A DNA stretch of 64,000 bases from Streptomyces pseudovenezuelae (GCF_001513955.1 NZ_KQ948150.1:1-64000), one strand, 5' to 3'. Positions 53,356 through 61,348 are shown, counted from the first letter of the stretch. A program made the numbers and translations. Notes: generated by a model not told the origin, from the sequence alone.

Positions 53356-53626
53356 TGCCGGGGGCCCACCGCCAGCAATGTCGCGTCCTGTCGGAGGGCT
53401 GGCGGTCGGCGACACCGTCTCCTGTCGGAGGGCTGGCGGTCGGCGACACCGTCTCCTGTCGGAGGGCTCACCGCCGGCAACGCCGCGTCCTGTCGGAGGG
53501 CTCACCGCCGGCAACGCCGCGTCCTGTCGGAGGGCTCACCGCCGGCAACGCCGCGTCCTGTCGGAGGGCCCGCCACCGGCAACACCACCTCCCGCCGGAC
53601 GGCCCGCCACCGCCAACCCCGCCCCC
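53356..53626. repeat. 34-bp tandem repeat array, about eight copies
   Basis: Units begin at 53356 (33 bp, degenerate), 53389, 53423, 53457, 53491, 53525, 53559 and 53593 (degenerate). Copies at 53389 and 53423 are identical and carry GGCTGGCGGTCGGCGACACC. Copies at 53457, 53491 and 53525 are identical and carry GGCTCACCGCCGGCAACGCC. All share TGTCGGAGGGC. The period is not a multiple of three, so it is not a coding repeat. Flanking 53189-53355 and 53627-53836 have no gene. Confidence 0.9.
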
Positions 53627-53836
53627 GCCGCCGCAGGGCCCGCAACCGCCGCCGCCCACCTGTCCGCCACTGCACCGCCATCCCCGCGCCAGGGACACAC
53701 CAGTGCCGCCAGGGACACCTCAGCGCCCCCACCCTCCCCACCGGACCGCGTCCCGCGCAGCGCCCGTCCGCCGCAGGTGAGGTAACGTCCCGAGCGGTGC
53801 GCGATGAAGGACGCGAGGGGCGAGGAGAAGGGTGAC

Positions 53837-55369
53837 GTGGCAGGTCAGGCGGGTGGGAGCCGGGCGGCAGAGGATGCCGGAGGCCCGACGTGGGCCCAGG
53901 AGCTCCTCGACCATCTGCGTCCGACCAGCCGTGACGTCCGCCGGGTCGTCGCCTGGCTCGCGCAGACCGTGGACGGCACGGCCGCGCTCCAGGACGACAG
54001 CGGAACCCTTGTCGCCGGAACGCCCATGGCGCTGGACGAGAACCTGGTCGCCGACATCCTCGCCGGTCGCATCGCCTCCGCGGCCACGGCGGACGAGGGC
54101 AGCCACCTGCGCCTGGTCAGGGTCGAGCATGCGAACCCGGCTTCCGGCGGAGCCGGGGTACTCGCGGTGGCCCGCCCGGACCCCTTCGACCGGCGCACCT
54201 CCGACATCCTCACGCACACCGTCCAGGTCCTCGAACTCCTGCTGCGCGCCCGTGGGACGACCGAGGCCGGCCGGCGGCTGAAGCGGGCCACGTCCGATCT
54301 GCGCCTGGCCATACTGCAGTTGCTCATGGTCGAGGACATCGTCTCGGCGCGCCGCGTCGCCGCGGGGCTGTGGCCCGGCCTGCTCGACACCGACACGGCG
54401 TGCGTCTACGTCCTCGAAGGTGACGTCGCGCAACGGGACCGGCTCGCCGAGGAGTGCCTCAGGATGACCGGCGACCGCGCCCTGGTGGTGCGCTGCCCGG
54501 CCATGGACGAGCACGTGATCATCGTGACCCCGGGGGACGCGGCGAGCGAGGCCCTGCGCTCGCTCGTGGACCGCACCCCCGGCACCCTGCTCGGCGGCAG
54601 CTCCCGGCAGAACCTCGCCCGGACCGCCACCGCCTACGGTCAGGCGGTCAGCGCCCTCGCCGTGGCCCGCGTACGCCCCGACAAGGCCGCCCTGTACGCC
54701 GAACGCAACCGCCCCGAACGCCTGATGGACCCGGCCGCGCTGCGAGAGTGGACCGCCCGCGTGCTGCGTCCGCTGGACAGGCTGCCGCACCACACCCGCG
54801 CCGAACTGCTCGCCACCACCCGCCTGGGCCTGGAGTTCACCGCCGTGAGTGCCGCCAAGGTCCTCGGCGTCAGCCGCAACACGGTCCGCGCCCGCATGGA
54901 ACGCGTCGAGTCCCTGCTGCGCACCGACTTCACCGATCTGACCGTCCGCGCGACCGTCCACCTGGCCCTGAGCACCCAGGTCAGCCTCGCCGACGGACAG
55001 GGCGATCGCGGCGGCCCCCGGCGGACCCGCGTCCGGCTGGGCGACCTGCTGGCCGGACCCGCGCTGGAGACCTGGGCCCGGGAGCTGCTGGGCCGCCTGG
55101 ACAGCGACGCCCGCGACCTGCGCCGCACCCTGCGCAGCTGGATCGCCGCAGGCGGCAACGCGGAACGGGCCGCGCAGACACTGGCCGTCCACGCGCAGAC
55201 CGTCCGTGAACACGTCCGCAGCGCCGAACCCGTCCTCGAACGACGGCTGATCGCCTCGGGCAGCGACCTGTACGAAGTCGTCCTGGCCCATCTGGCGGCC
55301 GGTGAACTCGACCACCCCGTCCTGCTCCGGGACGATCCGGGCCATCCGGACGCACCTGTGCACGGGTGA
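53837..55369 (+). CDS. PucR-type transcriptional regulator with two HTH units
   Basis: A 510-residue regulator. The C-terminal part has a PucR HTH_30-like helix-turn-helix (LEFTAVSAAKVLGVSRNTVR) at about 335-355 and a second similar unit (ERAAQTLAVHAQTVREHVR) at about 440-460. The N-terminal 300 residues form a sensor domain without a recognised ligand site. GTG at 53837 is chosen because GAGGAGAAGG lies just upstream; an in-frame ATG at 53804 has a poor site. Upstream is the 34-bp repeat array. Target unknown. Confidence 0.8.
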   Translation: MAGQAGGSRAAEDAGGPTWAQELLDHLRPTSRDVRRVVAWLAQTVDGTAALQDDSGTLVAGTPMALDENLVADILAGRIASAATADEGSHLRLVRVEHANPASGGAGVLAVARPDPFDRRTSDILTHTVQVLELLLRARGTTEAGRRLKRATSDLRLAILQLLMVEDIVSARRVAAGLWPGLLDTDTACVYVLEGDVAQRDRLAEECLRMTGDRALVVRCPAMDEHVIIVTPGDAASEALRSLVDRTPGTLLGGSSRQNLARTATAYGQAVSALAVARVRPDKAALYAERNRPERLMDPAALREWTARVLRPLDRLPHHTRAELLATTRLGLEFTAVSAAKVLGVSRNTVRARMERVESLLRTDFTDLTVRATVHLALSTQVSLADGQGDRGGPRRTRVRLGDLLAGPALETWARELLGRLDSDARDLRRTLRSWIAAGGNAERAAQTLAVHAQTVREHVRSAEPVLERRLIASGSDLYEVVLAHLAAGELDHPVLLRDDPGHPDAPVHG

Positions 55370-55402
55370 GTCCTGTGCCGCGCACAGCGGGCATCGACGC
55401 GA

Positions 55403-55431
55403 TTCACAAGGGTGCGCAGGTCACGTAGGTT
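55403..55431 (+). promoter_or_regulatory. Promoter of the small-peptide unit
   Basis: TTCACA (55403-55408) and TAGGTT (55426-55431) are 17 nt apart, a good vegetative-type promoter. The transcript would start near 55438, leaving a leader of about 207 nt before the 23-codon gene. Confidence 0.6.
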
Positions 55432-55497
55432 CGAGGCACCGCGGGGGGAACGACCGGAACGGGGGACCGGTCGCGCCCCCTGCGACGTTTCTTCGCG

Positions 55498-55563
55498 CGC
55501 CCCGCCCCGGGACGCCGGTCTCCGGCCCGGCGCCCCGCCCCGGGACGCCGGTCTCCGGCCCGG
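55498..55563. repeat. Exact 33-bp tandem duplication in the leader
   Basis: The unit CGCCCCGCCCCGGGACGCCG plus GTCTCCGGCCCGG occurs at 55498-55530 and again, identical, at 55531-55563. Each copy can fold (CCGGG...CCCGG). It lies in the predicted 5' leader of the small-peptide gene. Thirty-three bp is 11 codons, so it would also keep frame in an Arg-rich open frame (55412-55648) whose stop overlaps the small gene's ATG. Confidence 0.9.
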
Positions 55564-55644
55564 ATTTCCGCCCAGGCGCGGACTGACCCGCGGACGACGG
55601 GTACCCGTCCGGCTCCGGAACGTCCACCGCTGGAGGAGGCCGGA

Positions 55645-55716
55645 ATGACCAGCAGTAGCCGCAAGGCCGCCGAGACCGGCAAGAACCTGCTGCGCGCCCG
55701 CCTGAACGGCGGCTGA
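55645..55716 (+). CDS. Very small basic peptide gene (23 residues)
   Basis: ATG follows GGAGGAGG with 5 nt spacing, the best ribosome site in this part of the window. The peptide starts MTSSSRKAAETGKN and ends LLRARLNGG, net charge about +4, no Cys, possibly one short amphipathic helix. It has its own promoter upstream and a very strong terminator 12 nt after the stop. No family is recognised. It could be a real small protein, or the coding part of a dual-function RNA. Composition matches neighbours. Confidence 0.6.
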   Translation: MTSSSRKAAETGKNLLRARLNGG

Positions 55717-55727
55717 CCCGCTAGCGC

Positions 55728-55761
55728 GGAAGGGCCGGACAGACGGGTGTCCGGCCCTTCC
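55728..55761 (+). terminator. Very strong terminator hairpin
   Basis: Perfect 14-bp stem GGAAGGGCCGGACA / TGTCCGGCCCTTCC with loop GACGGG, 12 nt after the small gene's stop. The strongest hairpin seen in the window. Confidence 0.9.
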
Positions 55762-55951
55762 GTCCTGCGGGGACAGGGCGTCGCCGCCGGGATGGCGCGT
55801 GCTCCGGTGCATGCGGGAGCCGGGCCGCCCGAGCCAGGAACGCTCCACGGGCAGTAGCAACCGCGCTCGGGGCGCATGGCGACTGAACAACCGTAACCGA
55901 TCTTCCGTACCTCAGGGCGTAGTCGTACGCCGACTGGATACGGAGAGGTTC

Positions 55952-56398
55952 GTGCCGCGACGAGGACGCAATCATCGGATCACCGCGCTGCGCATGGGCA
56001 CCCTCGTCGGGAGCCTCGCGCTGGTCACGGCCTGCGGCGGAGGCGAGGACGACACCGCCGGTACCCCGCGACCGTCGAAGAGCTCCGCCGCGCCCGCCGC
56101 CGGCATCGTGGCCCCGGCCAGGATCGAGGTGATCGCCGGACTGGCCGGCTGCAAGGCCGAGATCCGTATCGAGGCGGACGAGTTGCGCGAGGGACTGTGC
56201 CACTCGGAGCGGGCCGACTACCGCATCACCACCTTCCCCGCGGAGAAGTACAAGGAGGCGTGGCTCGACGCGGCCAGTGTCTACGGGGGCACGTACCTGG
56301 TCGGCCCCGGGTGGGTGGTCAGTAGTAAGGCGGAGCACCTGGAACAGGCCAGGAACAAGCTCGGCGGGACCATCCGGAACCTGCGGGGCACGTCGTAG
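55952..56398 (+). CDS. Small lipoprotein of unknown function
   Basis: A 148-residue exported lipoprotein. The N-terminus is basic (VPRRGRNHRITALRM), then a hydrophobic stretch and lipobox LVTAC; Cys is followed by GGGEDD. The mature domain (about 55-148, IVAPARIEVIAGLAGCKAEI and further GLCHSERADYRITTF) has two cysteines that may pair. It resembles a small beta-rich domain, family not recognised. GTG start after GGAGAGG. The stop is inside a terminator hairpin shared with cbtA. Confidence 0.8.
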   Translation: MPRRGRNHRITALRMGTLVGSLALVTACGGGEDDTAGTPRPSKSSAAPAAGIVAPARIEVIAGLAGCKAEIRIEADELREGLCHSERADYRITTFPAEKYKEAWLDAASVYGGTYLVGPGWVVSSKAEHLEQARNKLGGTIRNLRGTS

Positions 56399-56427
56399 GT
56401 TCCGCCAGGCGCGCCCCCGGCGGAACC
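56398..56427. terminator. Bidirectional terminator
   Basis: Perfect 9-bp stem GGTTCCGCC / GGCGGAACC with a 12-nt loop, between the lipoprotein stop and the convergent cbtA stop. Symmetric, so it can serve both genes. Confidence 0.75.
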
Positions 56428-56434
56428 CACACCG

Positions 56435-57178
56435 TCAGACGACGAGCGCGGAGACCTCGTTCTGGACGGGCCTCGGTTCGAGGACCCGCTCGGCCAGGTA
56501 TCCGAACAGCAGACCGAGCGCCGCCCACAGGACGGCCTGGACGCCGAGCGAGGCCAGGCGGAACTCCCACAGGTCGGTGGCCGGGAAGCCCTTCGGGGTG
56601 TTGTCCCCGGCGGGCAGGACGACCATCGCCACCGCCACCGCGGCGACGAAGGCGACGCCGGCCGCGGTGGAGGCGTTCCAGTTGCCCCAGGCCGGGGCCA
56701 TTCTGCGGCCCAGCAGGACCGCGCCGGTCCCGAGGAGCACGCTGAGCGCGATCATCAGGACGAACAGGACCGTGCGCTGGTCGATGGTGTCCGGGTCACC
56801 CACCGCGGGCGGGTTCGCCGGATACTTCAGGGTCGGCACGAGGTAGACGGTGAGGAATCCGCCGAGCGCCGCCAGAGCGGCCGTCGCCCGTGCCCCGAAC
56901 CGGCCGATCCGGCCCAGCGCGAAGCAGAACGCCAGCGCCATGATGCCGCCGATGGCGACCCCGAAGACGAGGACACCGGTGGCCAGCCCGGCGGTCGACT
57001 GCACGGAACGGCTGACGAGTTCCTCGCCGTGCTCGTGGGAGCCCGACTCCTCGAACGCGATGGCCGCGTCCACCGGACCCTCCCCGACCAGGTAGGCGAA
57101 GACGAAGGCCAGGACACCCGCGCCGAGTCCGGCGAGCATGCCGCGCGCCAACAGGGCGCGTACGACTGTGGAGTTCAT
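56435..57178 (-). CDS. cbtA: Cobalt transporter subunit CbtA
   Basis: A 247-residue membrane protein with about six helices (LARGMLAGLGAGVLAFVFAY, VFGVAIGGIMALAFCFALG and later). The acidic/His-rich loop GSHEHGEE after helix 1 is the usual CbtA metal-contact region. With the one-helix CbtB it forms a cobalt importer for cobalamin synthesis. It follows cbtB by 16 nt and is controlled by the riboswitch upstream. ATG start. Confidence 0.92.
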   Translation of the reverse strand: MNSTVVRALLARGMLAGLGAGVLAFVFAYLVGEGPVDAAIAFEESGSHEHGEELVSRSVQSTAGLATGVLVFGVAIGGIMALAFCFALGRIGRFGARATAALAALGGFLTVYLVPTLKYPANPPAVGDPDTIDQRTVLFVLMIALSVLLGTGAVLLGRRMAPAWGNWNASTAAGVAFVAAVAVAMVVLPAGDNTPKGFPATDLWEFRLASLGVQAVLWAALGLLFGYLAERVLEPRPVQNEVSALVV

Positions 57179-57194
57179 GATGGTCCGCCCCGCC

Positions 57195-57413
57195 TCAGTG
57201 GCAGGGGAAGCCGAGCAGGTGGCGTGCGTCGTGCACCCACTCGTGGACGCCCTCGCCGGAGACGAGTGCGGTGGCGCCCTGTTCGGCGCCGACGAAGTAC
57301 AGCAGGACCAGCATCAGGACGCCGAAGAAGACGGCCCAGGGGACGAGCGCACGCACCGGCAACGGGGTGATGGCAGGGTTGGTGGGCGTGGGGGCGGCAG
57401 TGGACTGCGCCAT
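57195..57413 (-). CDS. cbtB: Cobalt transporter subunit CbtB
   Basis: A 72-residue protein with one membrane helix (PWAVFFGVLMLVLLYFVG) and the conserved C-terminal metal motif HEWVHDARHLLGFPCH. It is the small partner of CbtA. The ATG at 57413 follows GAGGAGG, which is next to a short hairpin of the riboswitch platform. First gene of cbtBA. Confidence 0.92.
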   Translation of the reverse strand: MAQSTAAPTPTNPAITPLPVRALVPWAVFFGVLMLVLLYFVGAEQGATALVSGEGVHEWVHDARHLLGFPCH

Positions 57414-57461
57414 GGCGAGACCTCCTCGGGAACAACGCGTCCCGCATCGTGTGGAGCACTC

Positions 57462-57565
57462 GACGACGGCGTGGGGTCTGACTCACCACCACCTCGTCGC
57501 CGAGGTGTGGCACACAGTGGCGCGACCGTGCCGGGCTTGCACCGGACTTCCGTGGCGCCGTCGTC
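57462..57565 (-). promoter_or_regulatory. Cobalamin riboswitch upstream of cbtBA
   Basis: On the minus strand the core reads GGAAGTCCGGTGCAAG, then GGCACGGTCGCGCCACTGTG, and ends with the B12-box-like GAGTCAGAC. A perfect 10-bp P1 stem, GACGACGGCG with CGCCGTCGTC, closes the element at its two ends. Downstream, CGGGA...TCCCG (57427-57444) adjoins the cbtB ribosome site, so cobalamin probably represses translation. At about 104 nt it is a compact form. Confidence 0.9.
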
Positions 57566-57663
57566 CTTGTCGTCCCAGATGGTAGGGGCAATGGGGGCTG
57601 CGGCCAACATGGCGTACGCCACCTACGATGAACCACCCCCGGCTACTCGACGAAAGGCCCCGC

Positions 57664-58245
57664 ATGACCGTCCGGCTCACCCTGCTGTGCGCGGCCGCCC
57701 GTACGGAACGCGACGTCCGCTTCGGCGACGCGGCGCTCGACGAGCGGGCACTGCACCGGGTGCGGGCCGTCGCCGGGACCCTCCCGCGGGCCGACACCCG
57801 CTGCTCGGCGCCCTCCCGGCGCTGCACGGAGACGGCCCGCACCCTCGGATGGGAGTCCGTCACAGCGCAACCGGCGCTGCGGGACCTCGACATGGGGTCC
57901 TGGTACGGCCGCACTCTCGACGAGGTGGCGGCAACCGACCCGTCGGGACTGGCCCGTTGGCTCGGCGACCCGGAGGCGGCCCCGCACGGCGGGGAGAGCG
58001 TGACGCGGATCTGCGACCGGGTGGCCGGATGGCTGGACGCGCTGCCGCCCGACGCGGGGCGGGTGCTGGCGGTGGTGGAACAGGCGGCGGCGCGGGCCGC
58101 GGTGGTGCATGCGCTCGGAGCGCCGCATCAGGCGTTCTGGAGAGTCGACGTCCCGCCGCTGTCCACTGTGGAGCTCACCGGGCGCGGCGGCCGCTGGAAT
58201 CTGCGCATGGCCGAGCTGCCGCTCGGCCCGCGCGCACCACGCTGA
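57664..58245 (+). CDS. Histidine-phosphatase-fold protein without catalytic signature
   Basis: A 193-residue member of the histidine phosphatase superfamily by overall layout (RVRAVAGTLPRADTRCSAPS, ALRDLDMGSWYGRTLDEV, GGESVTRICDRV). The catalytic RHG motif after strand 1 is replaced (LTLLCAAARTERD), and the second His region reads VVEQAAARAAVVHALG. It is therefore probably not a phosphatase. Homologues next to cobalamin genes include CobC, but the lost residues argue against that role here. ATG at 57664. It diverges from the cbtBA riboswitch. Confidence 0.8.
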   Translation: MTVRLTLLCAAARTERDVRFGDAALDERALHRVRAVAGTLPRADTRCSAPSRRCTETARTLGWESVTAQPALRDLDMGSWYGRTLDEVAATDPSGLARWLGDPEAAPHGGESVTRICDRVAGWLDALPPDAGRVLAVVEQAAARAAVVHALGAPHQAFWRVDVPPLSTVELTGRGGRWNLRMAELPLGPRAPR

Positions 58246-58304
58246 AGAACGGACCGCGCGGACGCACGCGCCGCGTCGAACCACGCGTCCCGCTGAAGAA
58301 CGCG

Positions 58305-59189
58305 TCACGCTCCCCGAAGCATGAGGTCCCGCAACGCCTTCGCCACGTCCGCCGGTGCCTCCTCCGCCATGAAGTGGCCGCAGGAGACGGTCGTATGGCG
58401 CAGGTCGTCGGCCCAGGCCTCCCACAGTGAGGCGGCCTCGTAGCCGAGCGCGGCGCCCCAGTCCTGCTGGAGCACGGTCACCGGCATGGCCAGCCGGTTC
58501 TCAGCGGCCCGGTCGGCCTCGTCGTGCTCGACGTCGACGCCCGCGGAGGCGCGGTAGTCGGCGACGATCGACGGCACCGCCTCGCGGCAGGCCCGCAGGT
58601 ACTCGGCACGCACCTGGGGCGGGATCGCGTCGGGCCGGTTCGCCCACACGTCGAGGAAGTGGCCGAAGAACGCGTCCGCGCTCGCGGAGATCATCCGCTC
58701 GGCGAGACCGGGCGGCTGGGCCATGAGGTACAGGTGGAAGGCGACCGCCGCCGACGTGCCGTGCAGGGCGTCCCACATGTCGAGCGTCGGCAGGATGTCC
58801 AGACAGGCCAGGTGGGAGACCGCGTCCGGGTGGTCGAGGCCCGCGCGGAAGGCCACCAGCGCGCCGCGGTCGTGCCCGGCCAGCGCGAAGCGGGGGTGCC
58901 CCAGCCTTTGGGCCAGGGTGACGACGTCGGCGGCCATGGTCCGCTTGGCGTACGTGTGCGGGCCGTCCTCGCGCGGCTTGTCGCTGTCGCCGTAACCGCG
59001 CAGGTCGGGGCAGATCACGGTGTGGTCGGCCGCGAGGTCCGCCGCCACATGGCGCCACATCAGATGGGTCTGCGGAAAGCCGTGCAGCAGGACGACGGGT
59101 GTGCCGGTGCCTCCGACCGCCACCCGCAGGGACACGCCCTCGGCGACGGGAACGCGCTGGTACTCGAATCCGGCGATGGTGGGTTTCAC
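58305..59189 (-). CDS. Alpha/beta hydrolase, epoxide hydrolase / haloacetate dehalogenase type
   Basis: A 294-residue enzyme. The nucleophile is Asp107 in GHDRGA, the catalytic His is His272 in CGHFMAEE, and HGFPQTHLMWR with DLRGYGDSDKP are typical of fluoroacetate dehalogenase-like members. Such enzymes open epoxides or remove halide through an ester intermediate. GTG start (VKPTIAGFEYQRV). It diverges from the BTAD regulator across 122 nt, so the two may be linked. Confidence 0.9.
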   Translation of the reverse strand: MKPTIAGFEYQRVPVAEGVSLRVAVGGTGTPVVLLHGFPQTHLMWRHVAADLAADHTVICPDLRGYGDSDKPREDGPHTYAKRTMAADVVTLAQRLGHPRFALAGHDRGALVAFRAGLDHPDAVSHLACLDILPTLDMWDALHGTSAAVAFHLYLMAQPPGLAERMISASADAFFGHFLDVWANRPDAIPPQVRAEYLRACREAVPSIVADYRASAGVDVEHDEADRAAENRLAMPVTVLQQDWGAALGYEAASLWEAWADDLRHTTVSCGHFMAEEAPADVAKALRDLMLRGA

Positions 59190-59311
59190 GGCGGGGCTCT
59201 CTTCGGTCGTGCGGCGAGGGGGACACATCGGCGTCCGGGCCCGGTGGCGTCGATGAACCCAGCGTCCGGGGAGCGAATGAGCAACGGATGAACGCGTGTA
59301 CGTTGAGGTGT

Positions 59312-61291
59312 GTGCGCGTGGTCGAGTTCGGAGTCCTGGGGGCCGTGGCCGCCTGGGACGAGACCGGGGAACCGATGGTCCTGAAGGGCCCGAGGCATCG
59401 TGCCGTACTGGCCCGTCTCCTCGTGGCCCGCCGCAGGGTCGTGCCCGTGCCCCGCCTCGTGGAGGACCTGTGGGCGGGGGACCCGCCGGCGGACGCGGTG
59501 GGCACCGTCCGGACCTTCGTCGCCGGGCTGCGGCGCGCGCTGGAACCCGAGCGGCCCCGCCGGACACCCTCCCGCCTCCTGGTCACCGAGGGTCCCGGCT
59601 ACGCCCTGCGCGCCGAACCGGCCCACGTCGACGCCTGGCGGTTCGAGCACACCGTCGCCGCCGCGGTGGACCTGCCTCCCGCGCGGGCGGTGCCCCGTCT
59701 CACCGAGGCTCTGGAGCTGTGGCGCGGCCCCGCCTACGCCGACGTCGCCGGGGAACCCTGGGCCCGTGCGGAACGCTCCCGGCTCACCGGGCTGCGGCTG
59801 ACCGCCGTGGAACGCCGCGCCGAGGCCCAGCTCGCCCTCGGCGCCGCAGCCGAGGCGGCCGCGGACCTCGACGCCCACGTGGCCGAGCACCCCTGGCGGG
59901 AGGACGCCTGGCAGCTGCTCGCCCTCGCCCTGTACCGCTGCGGACGCCAGGCCGACGCCCTGTCCGTCCTGCGGCGCGCCCGGCAGCTGCTGCGCGAGCA
60001 CCTCGGCGTGGAACCGGGCCCGCGGCTGAACCGCGTGGAGCAGGACATCCTGCGGCACGCCGAGCACCTGGACCCGGGCCCCTCGGACACGGCCGGACAG
60101 GTGTGGGCGGAGGCCTCCGCGGCGTACGCGAGCATGGTCCCCCCGCGGGCACGCACCCGGCTGGAGTCGACCGCGGTGCTCATGCGGGAACTCGCCGTCA
60201 CCGGGGGCGGCGGACTGGAGGCGGCGCGACGGCACCGCGCGGCGGCCGTGGCGGCGGCCGAGCAACTGGGCGATCCGGAGCTGACGGCGCGCGTGATCGG
60301 TGTCTACGACGTGCCCGCCGTCTGGACCCGCTGCGACGATCAGGTCCAGGCCGACCGGCTGGTGGGATCCGCGGAACGCACCCTGCGTCTCCTGCCGCCG
60401 GGCGGTCACGAGGCGGCACGGGCACGGCTGCTGGCCACGGTGGCGGTGGAGTCCCGCGGCACCCTTCCCGACGGGAGACGGGCTCTGCAGGCGGCCCGTC
60501 AGGCGGTGGAGAGCGCACGCCGGCTCGAAGACGCCGACCTGCTCGTCTTCGCCCTCAACGGCCTGTTCATGCAGACCTTCGAACGCACCGGACTCGCCGC
60601 CCGCCGGGACGGGATCGGTGCGGAGATCACCGAAGTGGCCGCCCGGCACGGCCTGTTCACCTACGAGGTCCTCGGCCGGCTGATCCGGCTGCAGGCCCAC
60701 AGCGCCACCGCCGACTTCACGGCCGCCGACCGGCACGCGGCCGCCGCCGACGCGCTCGCCGCACGCCACGAACTGCCGCTCGTCGCCGTCTTCACCACGT
60801 GGTACCGCGCACTGCGCACCGCGGCGACAGAGCCCGCGCACATCGGCGAGGCCGCGTACCGGGAGGCAGCCAAGTCCCTTGAAGGCGCGGGCATGCCCGG
60901 CCTGGAGCACGGGCTGCTGCCCCTGGCCCTGCTCTGCCTCCGGCTGCATCACGGACTCCCCGTCACCGCCGACCCGCACACCGACTGGGGACCCTACGAA
61001 CCGTGGGTGCGCCCCCTGTTGCTGCTCGCCGAAGGGCGCGCCCAGGACGCCGTACGCCTGCTGGCCGACGTTCCTTCCCCGCCCGGTGACCTGCTGTGCG
61101 AGGCGCTGTGGTGCCTGCTCGCCCGCGCGGCGATCCAGGTGGGCGACCGTGCGCTGATGCGGCGCGCCCGGAGCGCGCTCGAACCCGCCCGGGGTGAACT
61201 GGCGGGCGCCGCGAGCGGACTGCTCACCGCGGGCCCGGTCGCGGACCATCTGGACGCGCTGGCAGCCGCGTTCGCCGTGCACGCATCTTGA
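59312..61291 (+). CDS. BTAD-type (SARP-like) regulator without ATPase domain
   Basis: A 659-residue regulator. The N-terminus is an OmpR-type winged helix (VVEFGVLGAVAAWDE, GPRHRAVLARLLVA, RRVVPVPRLVEDLWAGDPP), followed by the bacterial transcriptional activation domain to about residue 245 (DAWQLLALALYRCGRQADAL, LGVEPGPRLNRVEQDIL). The remaining 400 residues are helical and TPR-like; no P-loop is seen, unlike AfsR. The start is uncertain: GTG 59312 or 59318, with GAGG upstream. Probably activates a nearby gene, perhaps the dehalogenase-like enzyme. Confidence 0.87.
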   Translation: MRVVEFGVLGAVAAWDETGEPMVLKGPRHRAVLARLLVARRRVVPVPRLVEDLWAGDPPADAVGTVRTFVAGLRRALEPERPRRTPSRLLVTEGPGYALRAEPAHVDAWRFEHTVAAAVDLPPARAVPRLTEALELWRGPAYADVAGEPWARAERSRLTGLRLTAVERRAEAQLALGAAAEAAADLDAHVAEHPWREDAWQLLALALYRCGRQADALSVLRRARQLLREHLGVEPGPRLNRVEQDILRHAEHLDPGPSDTAGQVWAEASAAYASMVPPRARTRLESTAVLMRELAVTGGGGLEAARRHRAAAVAAAEQLGDPELTARVIGVYDVPAVWTRCDDQVQADRLVGSAERTLRLLPPGGHEAARARLLATVAVESRGTLPDGRRALQAARQAVESARRLEDADLLVFALNGLFMQTFERTGLAARRDGIGAEITEVAARHGLFTYEVLGRLIRLQAHSATADFTAADRHAAAADALAARHELPLVAVFTTWYRALRTAATEPAHIGEAAYREAAKSLEGAGMPGLEHGLLPLALLCLRLHHGLPVTADPHTDWGPYEPWVRPLLLLAEGRAQDAVRLLADVPSPPGDLLCEALWCLLARAAIQVGDRALMRRARSALEPARGELAGAASGLLTAGPVADHLDALAAAFAVHAS

Positions 61292-61348
61292 CCTTGGTCG
61301 AGCCGGAGGCTTAGCGTTCGGGCGTTCACAGCGATTGAAACGATTCAA
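61288..61348 (+). promoter_or_regulatory. Promoter and LacI-type operator of the GH106-like gene
   Basis: TTGACC (61288-61293) and TAGCGT (61312-61317) are 18 nt apart; the -35 overlaps the stop codon of the BTAD gene. TTGAA-ACGA-TTCAA (61335-61348), a classic LacI/GalR-type palindrome, lies near +12. Repression by a sugar-responsive LacI protein is likely. Confidence 0.75.

Noticed and set aside
53356..53626. CRISPR array
   Set aside because: Repeats are contiguous with no spacers and no cas genes are present.
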